Assembly (NCBI RefSeq): GCF_001598055.1
Contig: NZ_CP014844.1
Span: 3,313,642 to 3,377,641, forward strand
Origin: Cupriavidus nantongensis
Lineage (GTDB): Bacteria > Pseudomonadota > Gammaproteobacteria > Burkholderiales > Burkholderiaceae
Direction of reading: 5' to 3'
DNA length: 64,000 nt
The position numbers and the translations under genes are program-made. This document shows, piece after piece, positions 56,305 to 63,881 of the stretch; the first letter of the stretch is position 1; each line of letters starts with the position of its first letter. The notes below the pieces were generated by a model. That model was not told where the DNA came from. It made no database searches and saw only the letters and a program-made list of their open reading frames with translations.

Positions 56305-57603
56305 TCAGGACGCCGCGCGCGGCTGGCCGCGCGTGACGTAGCGGCCGGCGCCGGCGGAACCCGTGGCAGACTCCACCGCAGATTCCGCGGCCAATTCCAC
56401 GGCCGATTCCGTGGCATCGCCCGCCGGGTGCAGCGACACGCAGTTGCGTCCCTTCAGCTTGGCGTCATACAGCGCGCGATCGGCGCGGCGCATCAGCGCA
56501 TCGGCGCCCTCGCCGGGCTGGCGCGCGGCCACGCCGATGCTGACGGTATATGCAATCGGATCGGGTTCCGACGGGCACGGCGTGGCGCGCACCGCCGTGG
56601 CCAGCCGCAGGCACGCGAGCCGGCCGGTTTCCAGCGCAGTATCCGGCATCACGATGGCGAATTCCTCGCCGCCCAGCCGCCCCGCCAGGTCGCCGTGTCC
56701 GAGCGTCCTGCGCAGCAGCCCGGCAAAGTGCCGCAGCACGCTGTCGCCGGCCAGGTGGCCATAGACATCGTTGATCGCCTTGAAGTGATCGAGATCGACA
56801 AACGCGACCGTCATCGGCTTGCGCTGCCGCTCGGCCTGCACGCAGGCGGCCTCCAGTTCCTCCCAGAACGCGCCGCGCAGCAGCACATCGGTCAGGTCGT
56901 CGTGCCGCGCGCGCCGTTCCAGCATGCGGCGCAGCCGGTCGTGCGCCATCAGCGCAAAGCTGACCGACACCCCGACCAGGGCGAAGACATTGAAGATGGC
57001 CAGCTCGCCATCCCACGGCATCGGCCGCGGCCAGGCGCCGCCCTGCGCCATCGCCGCCAGCGGCCGCAGCACGGTCCAGGCATTGATGGCCGCCGCGGCG
57101 ATGGTGATCGCCGCCAGCGACCACGCCGCCAGCCGGCCGGTGCCGCGCTTGGCCGGCACCGCCGGCACCACGCTGCGCGCGAGATCCAGCAGCAGCACGA
57201 TATGGCAGGCGCTCAGCACCGGGGCCAGATCGGGCAGCGCCACCGCCGTGGCCAGGTAGCGCGGGGCCAGGTCGCCCCAGGCCACCGCTGCCGCGGCCGC
57301 CAGGTTCAGCCCGAGCAGGCCCGCGCCACGGCCCGGCCGTTGCGCAAAGTGCCGCGCGCCCACGGCCATCACCGAAAGCGCGGCGAGCAGCGCCAGGTCG
57401 GTCGATTCCGGCACCAGCCACATCGGCCGCAACGCCTGCACCGCCGCCAGCGCCGCGGCAAAGGCCGCCAGCACGCTGCCCAGCGCCCAGGATGTCAGGC
57501 CGCTGCGCTCCATGCCCGACGACCGGCGCAACACCACGCAAACCACCGCCATCTGCAAGGCAAACAGCCCCGCGATGAGCACAACCACGTGCGACTGAAA
57601 CAT
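56305..57603 (-). CDS. Membrane-bound diguanylate cyclase (GGDEF)
   Basis: A 432-residue protein: about six or seven N-terminal helices (residues 5-215, a MASE-like sensor without a recognised name), then a GGDEF domain with the active loop GGEEF at 311-315, so cyclic di-GMP synthesis is likely. The inhibitory-site arginine of RxxD is missing (the segment reads GHGDLAGRLGGEEF). The C-terminal tail (about 396-413) repeats ESAVE-like units encoded by imperfect short DNA repeats. The start at 57603 has GGAATAAAG upstream. Confidence 0.88.
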   Translation of the reverse strand: MFQSHVVVLIAGLFALQMAVVCVVLRRSSGMERSGLTSWALGSVLAAFAAALAAVQALRPMWLVPESTDLALLAALSVMAVGARHFAQRPGRGAGLLGLNLAAAAAVAWGDLAPRYLATAVALPDLAPVLSACHIVLLLDLARSVVPAVPAKRGTGRLAAWSLAAITIAAAAINAWTVLRPLAAMAQGGAWPRPMPWDGELAIFNVFALVGVSVSFALMAHDRLRRMLERRARHDDLTDVLLRGAFWEELEAACVQAERQRKPMTVAFVDLDHFKAINDVYGHLAGDSVLRHFAGLLRRTLGHGDLAGRLGGEEFAIVMPDTALETGRLACLRLATAVRATPCPSEPDPIAYTVSIGVAARQPGEGADALMRRADRALYDAKLKGRNCVSLHPAGDATESAVELAAESAVESATGSAGAGRYVTRGQPRAAS

Positions 57604-58026
57604 CTTTATTCCCGTCCAAGGCAAGCAGCGGCGCTCCGCGTGCCGCCGCGCTTCCCTGCTTCTTTGCCGATCCTGTGCCGGATCGTTGTTATCGAATGCC
57701 GCATCTCCTGTTGCAGGCCGCCCGTGCCGCCATCCGGCGAACGCAGGCAGACCGAGCCGCTCGCCCAGGCAGGGAGCGCCGTTCTTGTTGTGGTGATCAG
57801 GTCAGTCCGGAAGGAACTACGCAAAACCGGGCGTTCCCAACAGCACGCCGGTCGGACTGGAGCGGTGTGCGGATTATCGCAGCGCGCAAACCCAAGTCAA
57901 GACAAAGCGCCCCCGCCAGAAGGGGGAGCATCCGGCGCGCGCGGCCGGCCCGCCCGGACAGCCTGAACCCGCCGGCATCGACGCACGTTGACCGTGGCTC
58001 GCTCACGCGGCTACAATGGCCGGCTT
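57604..58026. other. Intergenic region, diguanylate cyclase / tRNA-Pro
   Basis: 423 bases with no credible gene. It holds the tRNA-Pro promoter at its right end and a small hairpin (CCCCC/GGGGG, about 57909-57926). The cyclase promoter should lie at the left end but I cannot place it. Confidence 0.5.
57988..58017 (+). promoter_or_regulatory. Promoter of tRNA-Pro
   Basis: TTGACC (57988-57993), 18-base spacer, TACAAT (58012-58017), nine bases before the mature tRNA 5' end. Confidence 0.75.
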
Positions 58027-58103
58027 CGGAGCGTAGCGCAGCCTGGTAGCGCATCTGATTTGGGATCAGAGGGTCGTAGGTTCGAATCCTATCGCTCCGA
58101 CCA
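58027..58103 (+). tRNA. tRNA-Pro (TGG)
   Basis: 77 nt with CCA; anticodon TGG in CTGATTTGGGATCAG; the acceptor CGGAGCG pairs with CGCTCCG and all other stems form. Single-gene transcript with its own promoter and terminator. Confidence 0.97.
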
Positions 58104-58121
58104 GAAATACCCAGCGGAAAC

Positions 58122-58156
58122 AACGGCCTGGATCAGAAGATCCGGGCCGTTTTTTC
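58122..58156 (+). terminator. Intrinsic terminator of tRNA-Pro
   Basis: 13-bp stem AACGGCCTGGATC/GATCCGGGCCGTT (one G-T wobble) with an AGAA loop, followed by TTTTTC, 18 bases after the CCA end. Confidence 0.9.
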
Positions 58157-58226
58157 TTTGTTTTCTCGTTGTTTTTCCGGCGCGCCTGCGCCAGGCGGCT
58201 ACGGCATGCGGCGCATGCAACGCCTG

Positions 58227-58970
58227 TCACCACGGGAACAAGTCCGGCCAGATTACCGCGCCGGCGAACAGCATCAGTATCACCGCCGCCATCACCAGCC
58301 CCCGCCCGGGGCCATGCTGGCTGGCTTCGACTTGCGGCAGCCATGAAGACGCTGCCTCAGAAGCCGGCGTCGCAGCGGGCGGCGCAGCCGGCGCGCTGCC
58401 GGCAGGCGGGACGGGGCTCATGGCGAAATCGGCTTCGGCAAGCAGGAAGCCCATCGGCGTCGCCTGCTGGGTGGTGCCGATCGGCCGGAACAGCAGCTTG
58501 GACAACGCCAGGCAATCATCCAAAGCCACCTGGGGCCGGGGGCGGAAGATATTCAGGTGCTCGCACAGCGTATCGAGCTTGTGGTTGGCGGCGTGGAAAT
58601 ACTGGGACCAGCGCACCTGCCGCACCGAGCAGCGCCAGCGCTTGTGCTGGATGCCGGGCAGCACTTTCTCCAGCATCCTGGCGTTGAAGGCGGCGCCGTG
58701 GGCCACCAGCACCTCGGCCTCGTCGACGATGGCGCGGATGGCGCCGAGGTCGAAGCGGCGCCCGCGCAGCATGTCGGCGGTCAGGCCGTGGATATCGGTG
58801 GCCGCCGCGCTGATCGGCACGGTCGGCTCCTGCGAACCGTAGTACTCCGCCACTTCGCGCAGCAGGCCGCCGGCGCGCGGCGACACCTCGACCAGCAGCA
58901 AGCCGATGCTGACGGGCTCATCGGCTGGCGTGAGCCCGGTGGTTTCGGTACTGACGATTGCGACCCGCAT
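58227..58970 (-). CDS. Membrane-anchored DnaQ/RNase T-like protein, probably catalytically dead
   Basis: A 247-residue protein. Residues 1-165 have the DEDDh exonuclease fold, but key residues are changed: the first motif reads VSTETTG (Ser7 for the catalytic Asp, Glu9 kept), the second reads AHGAAFNARML (Asn96 for Asp), and the third reads QVALDD (Gln147 for His, Asp152 kept). A Pro/Ala linker then leads to one C-terminal membrane helix (GLVMAAVILMLFAGAVIW). The ATG at 58970 has GGAG five bases upstream. It may bind nucleic acid at the membrane; a nuclease role is unlikely. It lies between tRNA-Pro and a small membrane protein gene. Confidence 0.8.
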   Translation of the reverse strand: MRVAIVSTETTGLTPADEPVSIGLLLVEVSPRAGGLLREVAEYYGSQEPTVPISAAATDIHGLTADMLRGRRFDLGAIRAIVDEAEVLVAHGAAFNARMLEKVLPGIQHKRWRCSVRQVRWSQYFHAANHKLDTLCEHLNIFRPRPQVALDDCLALSKLLFRPIGTTQQATPMGFLLAEADFAMSPVPPAGSAPAAPPAATPASEAASSWLPQVEASQHGPGRGLVMAAVILMLFAGAVIWPDLFPW

Positions 58971-59084
58971 GGGCACTCCGGTGTGGCTGTGCGCGAAACC
59001 GCTGTGCGCCAGCCGCTATGATCGTTTGCCTCTAGCGTAGTGCGAGCGCGTTAATCGTCATATCAGCCAGATGGGCTAAACGGT

Positions 59085-59606
59085 TCAGGCGGAGGGCTGG
59101 GCCTCCGGCGCGGCGCGCCGCCGCTCCAGGTTGCAGTACACATCGGCCGCGACCAGCCCGAACAGCGCATGCGCGAACAGGCTCTCCCAGCCGCGCGCTT
59201 CGTCGAACCAGTTCATGTAGCGCGCGAACACATAGAAGTTGACCAGATACACCACCACGCCGAACACGATGCCGACCACCGAGGCCAGCCCCAGACTGGT
59301 GTCGAGCCGGAACGACGACAGGATCAGCGCCAGCGCCGCCGCCAGGATGATCGACAAGGCAAAATGCACCGTGCCCGCGGCCAGCACGATGGTCCAGTTG
59401 AAGGCATCGGCCGACAGCGCCTCGCGGCCCAGGATGATCGCGGCGACCATCTTTACGGTGCCCCAGGCGCCCTGGTACAGCAGAAAGCGCGCGGTCAGCA
59501 ATTCCAGCACCATGTAGACCGCGCCCGCAATCAGCCCCGCCAGCACCGCGGCGCGCCAGTCGGGGCGGCAGCGGACATAGCGGTGCGATTCCAGATGGAG
59601 TTCCAT
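59085..59606 (-). CDS. Small polytopic membrane protein, unknown function
   Basis: A 173-residue protein with four predicted helices (about 18-40, 68-90, 95-115, 118-140 with a longer last loop). The cytoplasmic N-terminus is His/Arg-rich and the C-terminus is Arg/Ala-rich. I do not recognise the family. AAGGAG precedes the ATG. It is upstream of the DnaQ-like gene on the same strand with 114 bases between, so cotranscription is possible. Confidence 0.7.
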   Translation of the reverse strand: MELHLESHRYVRCRPDWRAAVLAGLIAGAVYMVLELLTARFLLYQGAWGTVKMVAAIILGREALSADAFNWTIVLAAGTVHFALSIILAAALALILSSFRLDTSLGLASVVGIVFGVVVYLVNFYVFARYMNWFDEARGWESLFAHALFGLVAADVYCNLERRRAAPEAQPSA

Positions 59607-60188
59607 GGCAGTCTCCTTGCGAGATCCGGCCTGGCATGGCCGTACGCGTTAGTTCTAGCTCATATGGCTCAAATACCAAGCGGACCGCGACCCGGTTTGC
59701 GCCTTTATCGCCATTTTGTTGCGCCTGACCAGAGGCGGGTGCAACCGACGCGCCGGCAATGCTGCATCCGCGTACGTGATACAATGTCGCAGTAGCCCCC
59801 GGGGTGTCCGAGCATCCCTGTAACCGGGCGTTCTCACCAGCGCGCTCTCGCGAATGCACACCAGCGAGCGCACAGCAGCCGCCGGCGCGGGCCATCCGCG
59901 ACGACACCGAACTGGCGAACCACCGGGTACACCTGCCCGCCTGCTCCGCGAAGCACACGGCCTCTCCGGCTGTCAGCGACCAGGTTTTCGCCCCAAGCAA
60001 TCCGCGCCCGCAGGGCGACACCGCTGACGCCGCCGATTGATCCGGTCATGCAGGCGCGACCCGCCGCAGCATGCGCGCCCTGCCCCCGACCGCCTCAGGC
60101 GCGATTGGGCAACGCTGCGGGCGAACCGAACAGATTTTTTGAAAACGTAACCATGCAGCCTTCGCGGGCTGCCGAAAAGGAAGACAGA
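59607..60188. other. Long intergenic region before infA
   Basis: 582 bases without a supported gene. A -10-like TACAAT is at 59780-59785 but lacks a good -35. If used, infA would have a leader of about 400 bases. Short open frames on both strands have no family support and poor ribosome sites. Confidence 0.5.
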
Positions 60189-60410
60189 TTGGCTAAGGAA
60201 GAACTCATTGAATTTGGCGGCGTGGTGTCGGAAGCCCTGCCTGACAACCGCTATCGTGTCACGCTGGAAAACGGCGTCGAGATCTGGGCATACGCTTCGG
60301 GCAAGATGCAGAAGCACCGCATCCGCATCCTGGCCGGCGACCGCGTGACCCTGGAAATGTCGCCCTACGACCTGACCAAGGGGCGCATCAACTTCCGCCA
60401 CAAGTCCTGA
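60189..60410 (+). CDS. infA: Translation initiation factor IF-1 (second-type, InfA2-like)
   Basis: A 73-residue S1/OB-fold protein that binds the ribosomal A site during initiation. The start is TTG (60189), with AAGGAAG six bases upstream and the expected N-terminus (M)[12 protein letters not shown]. Upstream in-frame ATGs would add tails of 12 or 47 residues with no homology. The middle reads [35 protein letters not shown], matching the second IF-1 type of Burkholderiales, not the copy in the ribosomal-protein operon. Confidence 0.9.
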   Translation: MAKEELIEFGGVVSEALPDNRYRVTLENGVEIWAYASGKMQKHRIRILAGDRVTLEMSPYDLTKGRINFRHKS

Positions 60411-60420
60411 GTTTCCCGAC

Positions 60421-60452
60421 GGCGCCGATGGCAACGCATTGCCATCGGCGCC
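60421..60452. repeat. Perfect 14-bp inverted repeat after infA
   Basis: GGCGCCGATGGCAA/TTGCCATCGGCGCC around a CGCA loop, 11 bases after the infA stop. It has no T-tract; it may still stop transcription or protect the mRNA 3' end. Confidence 0.6.
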
Positions 60453-60509
60453 GCCGCTGTATTGCGCCGACGCGCTGTCACGCCGCTGACACCGCGCCCG
60501 GAGACACTT

Positions 60510-60535
60510 GCGGGCTGCCCTGACCGGCAGCCCGC
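60510..60535. repeat. Second hairpin between infA and sixA
   Basis: 10-bp arms GCGGGCTGCC/GGCAGCCCGC with a six-base loop, followed by TTATGTTTG. A possible weak terminator or the second half of a palindromic element with the repeat at 60421. Confidence 0.5.
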
Positions 60536-60608
60536 TTATGTTTGTGCCGCGCTTGCGCCGGTCGGGCCGCTTCACCATACTCGAAGCACGCTCATTGCCC
60601 CGTCCGAC

Positions 60609-61085
60609 ATGAACCTGATCCTGTGGCGCCATGCCGAAGCCGAAGACCTGCCCGACGCCCTCAGCCTTAGCCGCCATGCCGACCTGCAGCGCCCGCTGAC
60701 GCGCCGCGGCCGCAAGCAGGCCGAGGCCTCGGCCAAATGGTTGCGGGCCCACCTGCCAGCCGATACCCGTATCCTGTGCAGCCCCGCCGTGCGCGCTCGC
60801 GAAACCGCAGCGGCGCTGACCGGCGACGCGCAAATCCTCGATGCGCTGGCGCCCGGCGCCGATGTCAGCGCGGTGCTGGCCGCGGTCGAATGGCCGGAGC
60901 GCGCCGAGCACGTGGTGGTGGTCGGCCATCAGCCGTGGATCGGCCGCGTCGCCAGCCTGCTGCTGGCCGGCACCGAAATGGACTGGAGCGTGCGCAAGGG
61001 CGGCGTCTGGTGGCTGACCGGCCGTACCCGCGAAAGCGAGGCCCAGACGGTGCTGCGCGCGGTCATCAACCCCGAATTCCTCTGA
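60609..61085 (+). CDS. sixA: Phosphohistidine phosphatase SixA
   Basis: A 158-residue histidine phosphatase (RHG family): the catalytic His is in LILWRHAEAED, the second arginine in CSPAVRARETA and the second His in VVVGHQPWIG. E. coli SixA removes phosphate from histidine phosphotransfer proteins such as ArcB and the nitrogen PTS. The start at 60609 gives the family N-terminus MNLILWRHAE; the frame is open 49 codons further. Confidence 0.9.
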   Translation: MNLILWRHAEAEDLPDALSLSRHADLQRPLTRRGRKQAEASAKWLRAHLPADTRILCSPAVRARETAAALTGDAQILDALAPGADVSAVLAAVEWPERAEHVVVVGHQPWIGRVASLLLAGTEMDWSVRKGGVWWLTGRTRESEAQTVLRAVINPEFL

Positions 61086-61152
61086 GACCGGCCGGAGTGC
61101 GGCACCGACCGGCGTGCCCCTGAAGTCATCCCGGACCGGCCCGGCCGTCGAA

Positions 61153-61206
61153 GTCACGCAACCGTCATCGCCGGGTCACGGCATTGTCACCGGCCCTCAC
61201 TACATT
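61153..61206 (+). promoter_or_regulatory. Four-unit Pho box and -10 of the acyltransferase gene
   Basis: GTCAC, GTCAT, GTCAC and GTCAC begin at 61153, 61164, 61175 and 61186, exactly 11 bases apart. TACATT follows at 61201-61206, ten bases after the last unit. This is the layout of PhoB-activated promoters: 7-bp units with 4-bp gaps replace the -35 and end about ten bases before the -10. The start codon is 36 bases after the -10. Confidence 0.75.
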
Positions 61207-61242
61207 GCATCGCAACAGTTTCGTCACCAAAAGGACATACTG

Positions 61243-62085
61243 ATGCGAGATCTGCCGACGCCTACCCAGCCGCTCTTCGACTCTCTGCCCAATGGCCTCG
61301 GCGGCCAGACGGCGCGGAGGCGTCTTCATCGCCCATCGGATACACCGGCACATGAGTCGCCTGTTCTCAGCGTGGCGTGGGCGCGCCACCAGGATGAAGT
61401 AGTCGAGGCCCAGCGCCTGCGCTACAAGGTCTTTGCCGAAGAAATGGGCGCGCGCCTGAAGTCTTCCGTGCCCGAACTGGACATCGACATGTTCGATGCC
61501 TACTGCGACCACCTGATCGTGCGCGACATGACCACGCTGCGCGTGGTCGGCACCTACCGCGTGCTGCCGCCGCACCAGGCCAAGCGCTTGGGCTGCCTCT
61601 ACGCGGAATCGGAATTCGACCTGGTGCGCCTGTCGCACCTGCGCCCCAAGATGCTGGAACTGGGCCGCTCGTGCGTGCACCGCGACTACCGCTCCGGCAG
61701 CGTCATCATGGCGCTGTGGGGCGGGCTGGGCGAGTACCTGCAGCGCTGGGGCATCGAGTCGATGCTGGGCTGCGCCAGCGTGCCGATGAGCGACGGCGGC
61801 CACTACGCGGCCAGCCTGCACCGGCTGTTCAGCGAGCGCTCGCTGGCACCGATCGAGTACCACGCCTTCCCGCGCCTGCCGCTGCCGGTGGAAGACCTGA
61901 ATCAGCAGCTGGCGGTCGAGCCGCCCGCGCTGATCAAGGGCTACCTGCGCCTGGGCGCGAAGATCTGCGGCCAGCCTGCCTGGGACCCGGACTTCAACGT
62001 GGCGGACTTCCTCACGCTGCTGCGCGTGAACGACATGAACCCGCGCTACGCCCGCCACTTCCTGGGCCTGAACAACGCTGCCTGA
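61243..62085 (+). CDS. olsB: OlsB-like acyl-ACP-dependent N-acyltransferase (GNAT fold, COG3176)
   Basis: A 280-residue GNAT-type acyltransferase. The core begins SVAWARHQDEVVEAQRLRYKVFAEEMGAR, followed by DAYCDHLIVRD, VVGTYRVL and the LELGRSCVHRDYR motif, all typical of OlsB and related hemolysin-like acyltransferases. OlsB adds a 3-hydroxyacyl chain to ornithine, the first step to phosphorus-free ornithine lipids. No olsA is seen beside it. The ATG at 61243 has AAAAGGA eight bases upstream. The Pho box in front supports a phosphate-saving lipid role. Other COG3176 functions remain possible. Confidence 0.72.
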   Translation: MRDLPTPTQPLFDSLPNGLGGQTARRRLHRPSDTPAHESPVLSVAWARHQDEVVEAQRLRYKVFAEEMGARLKSSVPELDIDMFDAYCDHLIVRDMTTLRVVGTYRVLPPHQAKRLGCLYAESEFDLVRLSHLRPKMLELGRSCVHRDYRSGSVIMALWGGLGEYLQRWGIESMLGCASVPMSDGGHYAASLHRLFSERSLAPIEYHAFPRLPLPVEDLNQQLAVEPPALIKGYLRLGAKICGQPAWDPDFNVADFLTLLRVNDMNPRYARHFLGLNNAA

Positions 62086-62155
62086 GCGGCGCCCCGCCGC
62101 CCGAAAGCCCCTCCGGTCACGGCCGCCACATCGGCGGCCGGCCGACCGCTCCCTC

Positions 62156-63688
62156 TCAGTCGTAGATCACCTTGTAGCGCTTGCCGATGCGCTGCCATTC
62201 GTCGGCTTCCTGCGCCAGGCTGTATTCGATCAGCGGATTGGCGTCGATCCACGCCTTCGGCAGGCGCACGGTGAAGCCTTCGTCCAGCGCTTCGGCCAGC
62301 TGCGTAACGCGGATGTCCGGCAGCGCCACGTCCGAGCGGCGCCGGCACAGCACAAAGGCCAGGCGCAGGCTGAACAGCATGCGCCAGTCGACGAACTTGC
62401 CGCTGCCCGACAGCTTGCCCAGCTTGCCCGCATGGCCCAGCAGCAGCGTCGCCAGCCGCGCCTGGTCGGTCTTGGAAAAGCCCGGCATGTCGGCATGCGT
62501 GGCGATATAGGCGGAATGCTTGTGGTAGCCGCTGTGCGAGATCGACATGCCGATCTCGTGCAGGCTGGCGGCCCAGCCCAGCAGCGCCAGGTTGTCCTCG
62601 CGCCGTTCGTTGGCCGGATCCGGGAACTGTGACAGCAGCGTCTGCGCGGTGCGTCGCACGCGGCCGGCCTGCGCGCGGTCGACACCGTAGCGGCGCATGA
62701 ACTGGTCCACCGTGACCGTGCGCATGTCCTCATGGTGGCTGCGTCCGAGCAGGTCGTACAGCACGCCCAGCCGCAGCGCGCCGTCGGTCACGTCCATGCG
62801 ATCGATATCGAGTTCGGCAAATACGCCAAGCATGATCGACAAGCCGCCCGGCAGCACCGGGATGCGATCCGGCTTGAGGCCGGTCAGCTTGACGCGATTG
62901 GTGTTCTCGGCCTTGATCAGCGCACGCTTCAGGCGCTCCAGCCCTTCGCGCGTGATGCCGTGCTCGGCGTTGCTGTCGTTCATGCCGTTGAGCTCGATCA
63001 GCTCGGCCAGCGCGCGCGCGGTGCCCGACGAGCCCACCGCCTGCTCCCAGCCCGCGGCGCGGTACTGGCGCACCAGCACCTGGATCTCGCGGCGCGCCGC
63101 CAGCTCGGCCTGCTTCATCGCGTAGTCGTCGACATTGCCGCTGGGGAAGAACTGGCGGCTGTGCGACACGCAGCCGATATACAGGCTTTCCATCAGCTTG
63201 GACTGGTAGCCGTTGCCGATGATGAATTCGGTCGAGCCGCCGCCGATATCGACCACCAGGCGGTTGCCCTGGCAGGCCGGCGCATCGTGCGAGGCGCCCA
63301 GGTAGATCAGCCGCGCCTCCTCGCGCCCGGCGATCACTTCGATCGGAAAGCCCAGCGCGCCTTCGGCCTCGATCAGGAAATCGGACGCGTTCTTTGCGAC
63401 CCGCAGCGTATTGGTGGCGACGGCGCGCACCTGCCCCGGCGCGAACTCGCGCAGGCGGTCGCCGAAGCGCCGCAGCGCATCGATGCCGCGCCGCCGTGCG
63501 GGCTGGTCCAGGTATTTGTCGGGGGTCAGCCCGGCCGCCAGCCGCACCGGCTCGCGCAGCGCGTCGACCTGGAAGATCTGGCTGGCCGGGCCGTTGGCCG
63601 TTGGAGTTTCGTCCACCCGCCCGATCATCAGGCGGAAGCTGTTCGAGCCCATGTCGACGGCGGCCAGCAGGCGTGGAGTGTTGTTCAT
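62156..63688 (-). CDS. ppx: Exopolyphosphatase Ppx
   Basis: A 510-residue Ppx/GppA enzyme that releases phosphate from the ends of polyphosphate. The N-terminal actin-like ATPase fold has AVDMGSNSFRLMIGRV and VVDIGGGSTEFIIG; the C-terminal HD-type domain has LHEIGMSISHSGYHKHSAYI. It lies divergent from ppk and convergent with the acyltransferase, grouping the phosphate-storage genes. Confidence 0.95.
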   Translation of the reverse strand: MNNTPRLLAAVDMGSNSFRLMIGRVDETPTANGPASQIFQVDALREPVRLAAGLTPDKYLDQPARRRGIDALRRFGDRLREFAPGQVRAVATNTLRVAKNASDFLIEAEGALGFPIEVIAGREEARLIYLGASHDAPACQGNRLVVDIGGGSTEFIIGNGYQSKLMESLYIGCVSHSRQFFPSGNVDDYAMKQAELAARREIQVLVRQYRAAGWEQAVGSSGTARALAELIELNGMNDSNAEHGITREGLERLKRALIKAENTNRVKLTGLKPDRIPVLPGGLSIMLGVFAELDIDRMDVTDGALRLGVLYDLLGRSHHEDMRTVTVDQFMRRYGVDRAQAGRVRRTAQTLLSQFPDPANERREDNLALLGWAASLHEIGMSISHSGYHKHSAYIATHADMPGFSKTDQARLATLLLGHAGKLGKLSGSGKFVDWRMLFSLRLAFVLCRRRSDVALPDIRVTQLAEALDEGFTVRLPKAWIDANPLIEYSLAQEADEWQRIGKRYKVIYD

Positions 63689-63818
63689 CGTGTGCTTGGA
63701 GGGCAGGTTCGCGTTGGCGTTGCGAAGCGCGGCGGGGACACGCTGGTGCCTGGATCCGCCGCGATTCGCGCCCGGAGAAAATATGTCGTGGTCATGTCCG
63801 CATCATGACAAAATCAAA

Positions 63819-63836
63819 CTGTCATGAAAGTGACAC
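63819..63836 (+). promoter_or_regulatory. Pho-box-like site between ppx and ppk
   Basis: CTGTCAT-GAAA-GTGACAC: two 7-bp units with a 4-bp gap; the first is the consensus, the second is close to variants such as CTGACAC. It is 45 bases before the ppk start. A -10 at the ideal distance is not clear, so the assignment is tentative. Confidence 0.5.
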
Positions 63837-63881
63837 GATTCTATGAAAAAGTCGCCACATTACCAAAAGAAGGTCATGACC

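Noticed and set aside
58169..58687. Alternative plus-strand gene opposite the DnaQ-like protein
   Set aside because: Arg/Ala/Gly-rich frame with no motif; the minus strand retains a recognisable exonuclease fold and a ribosome site.
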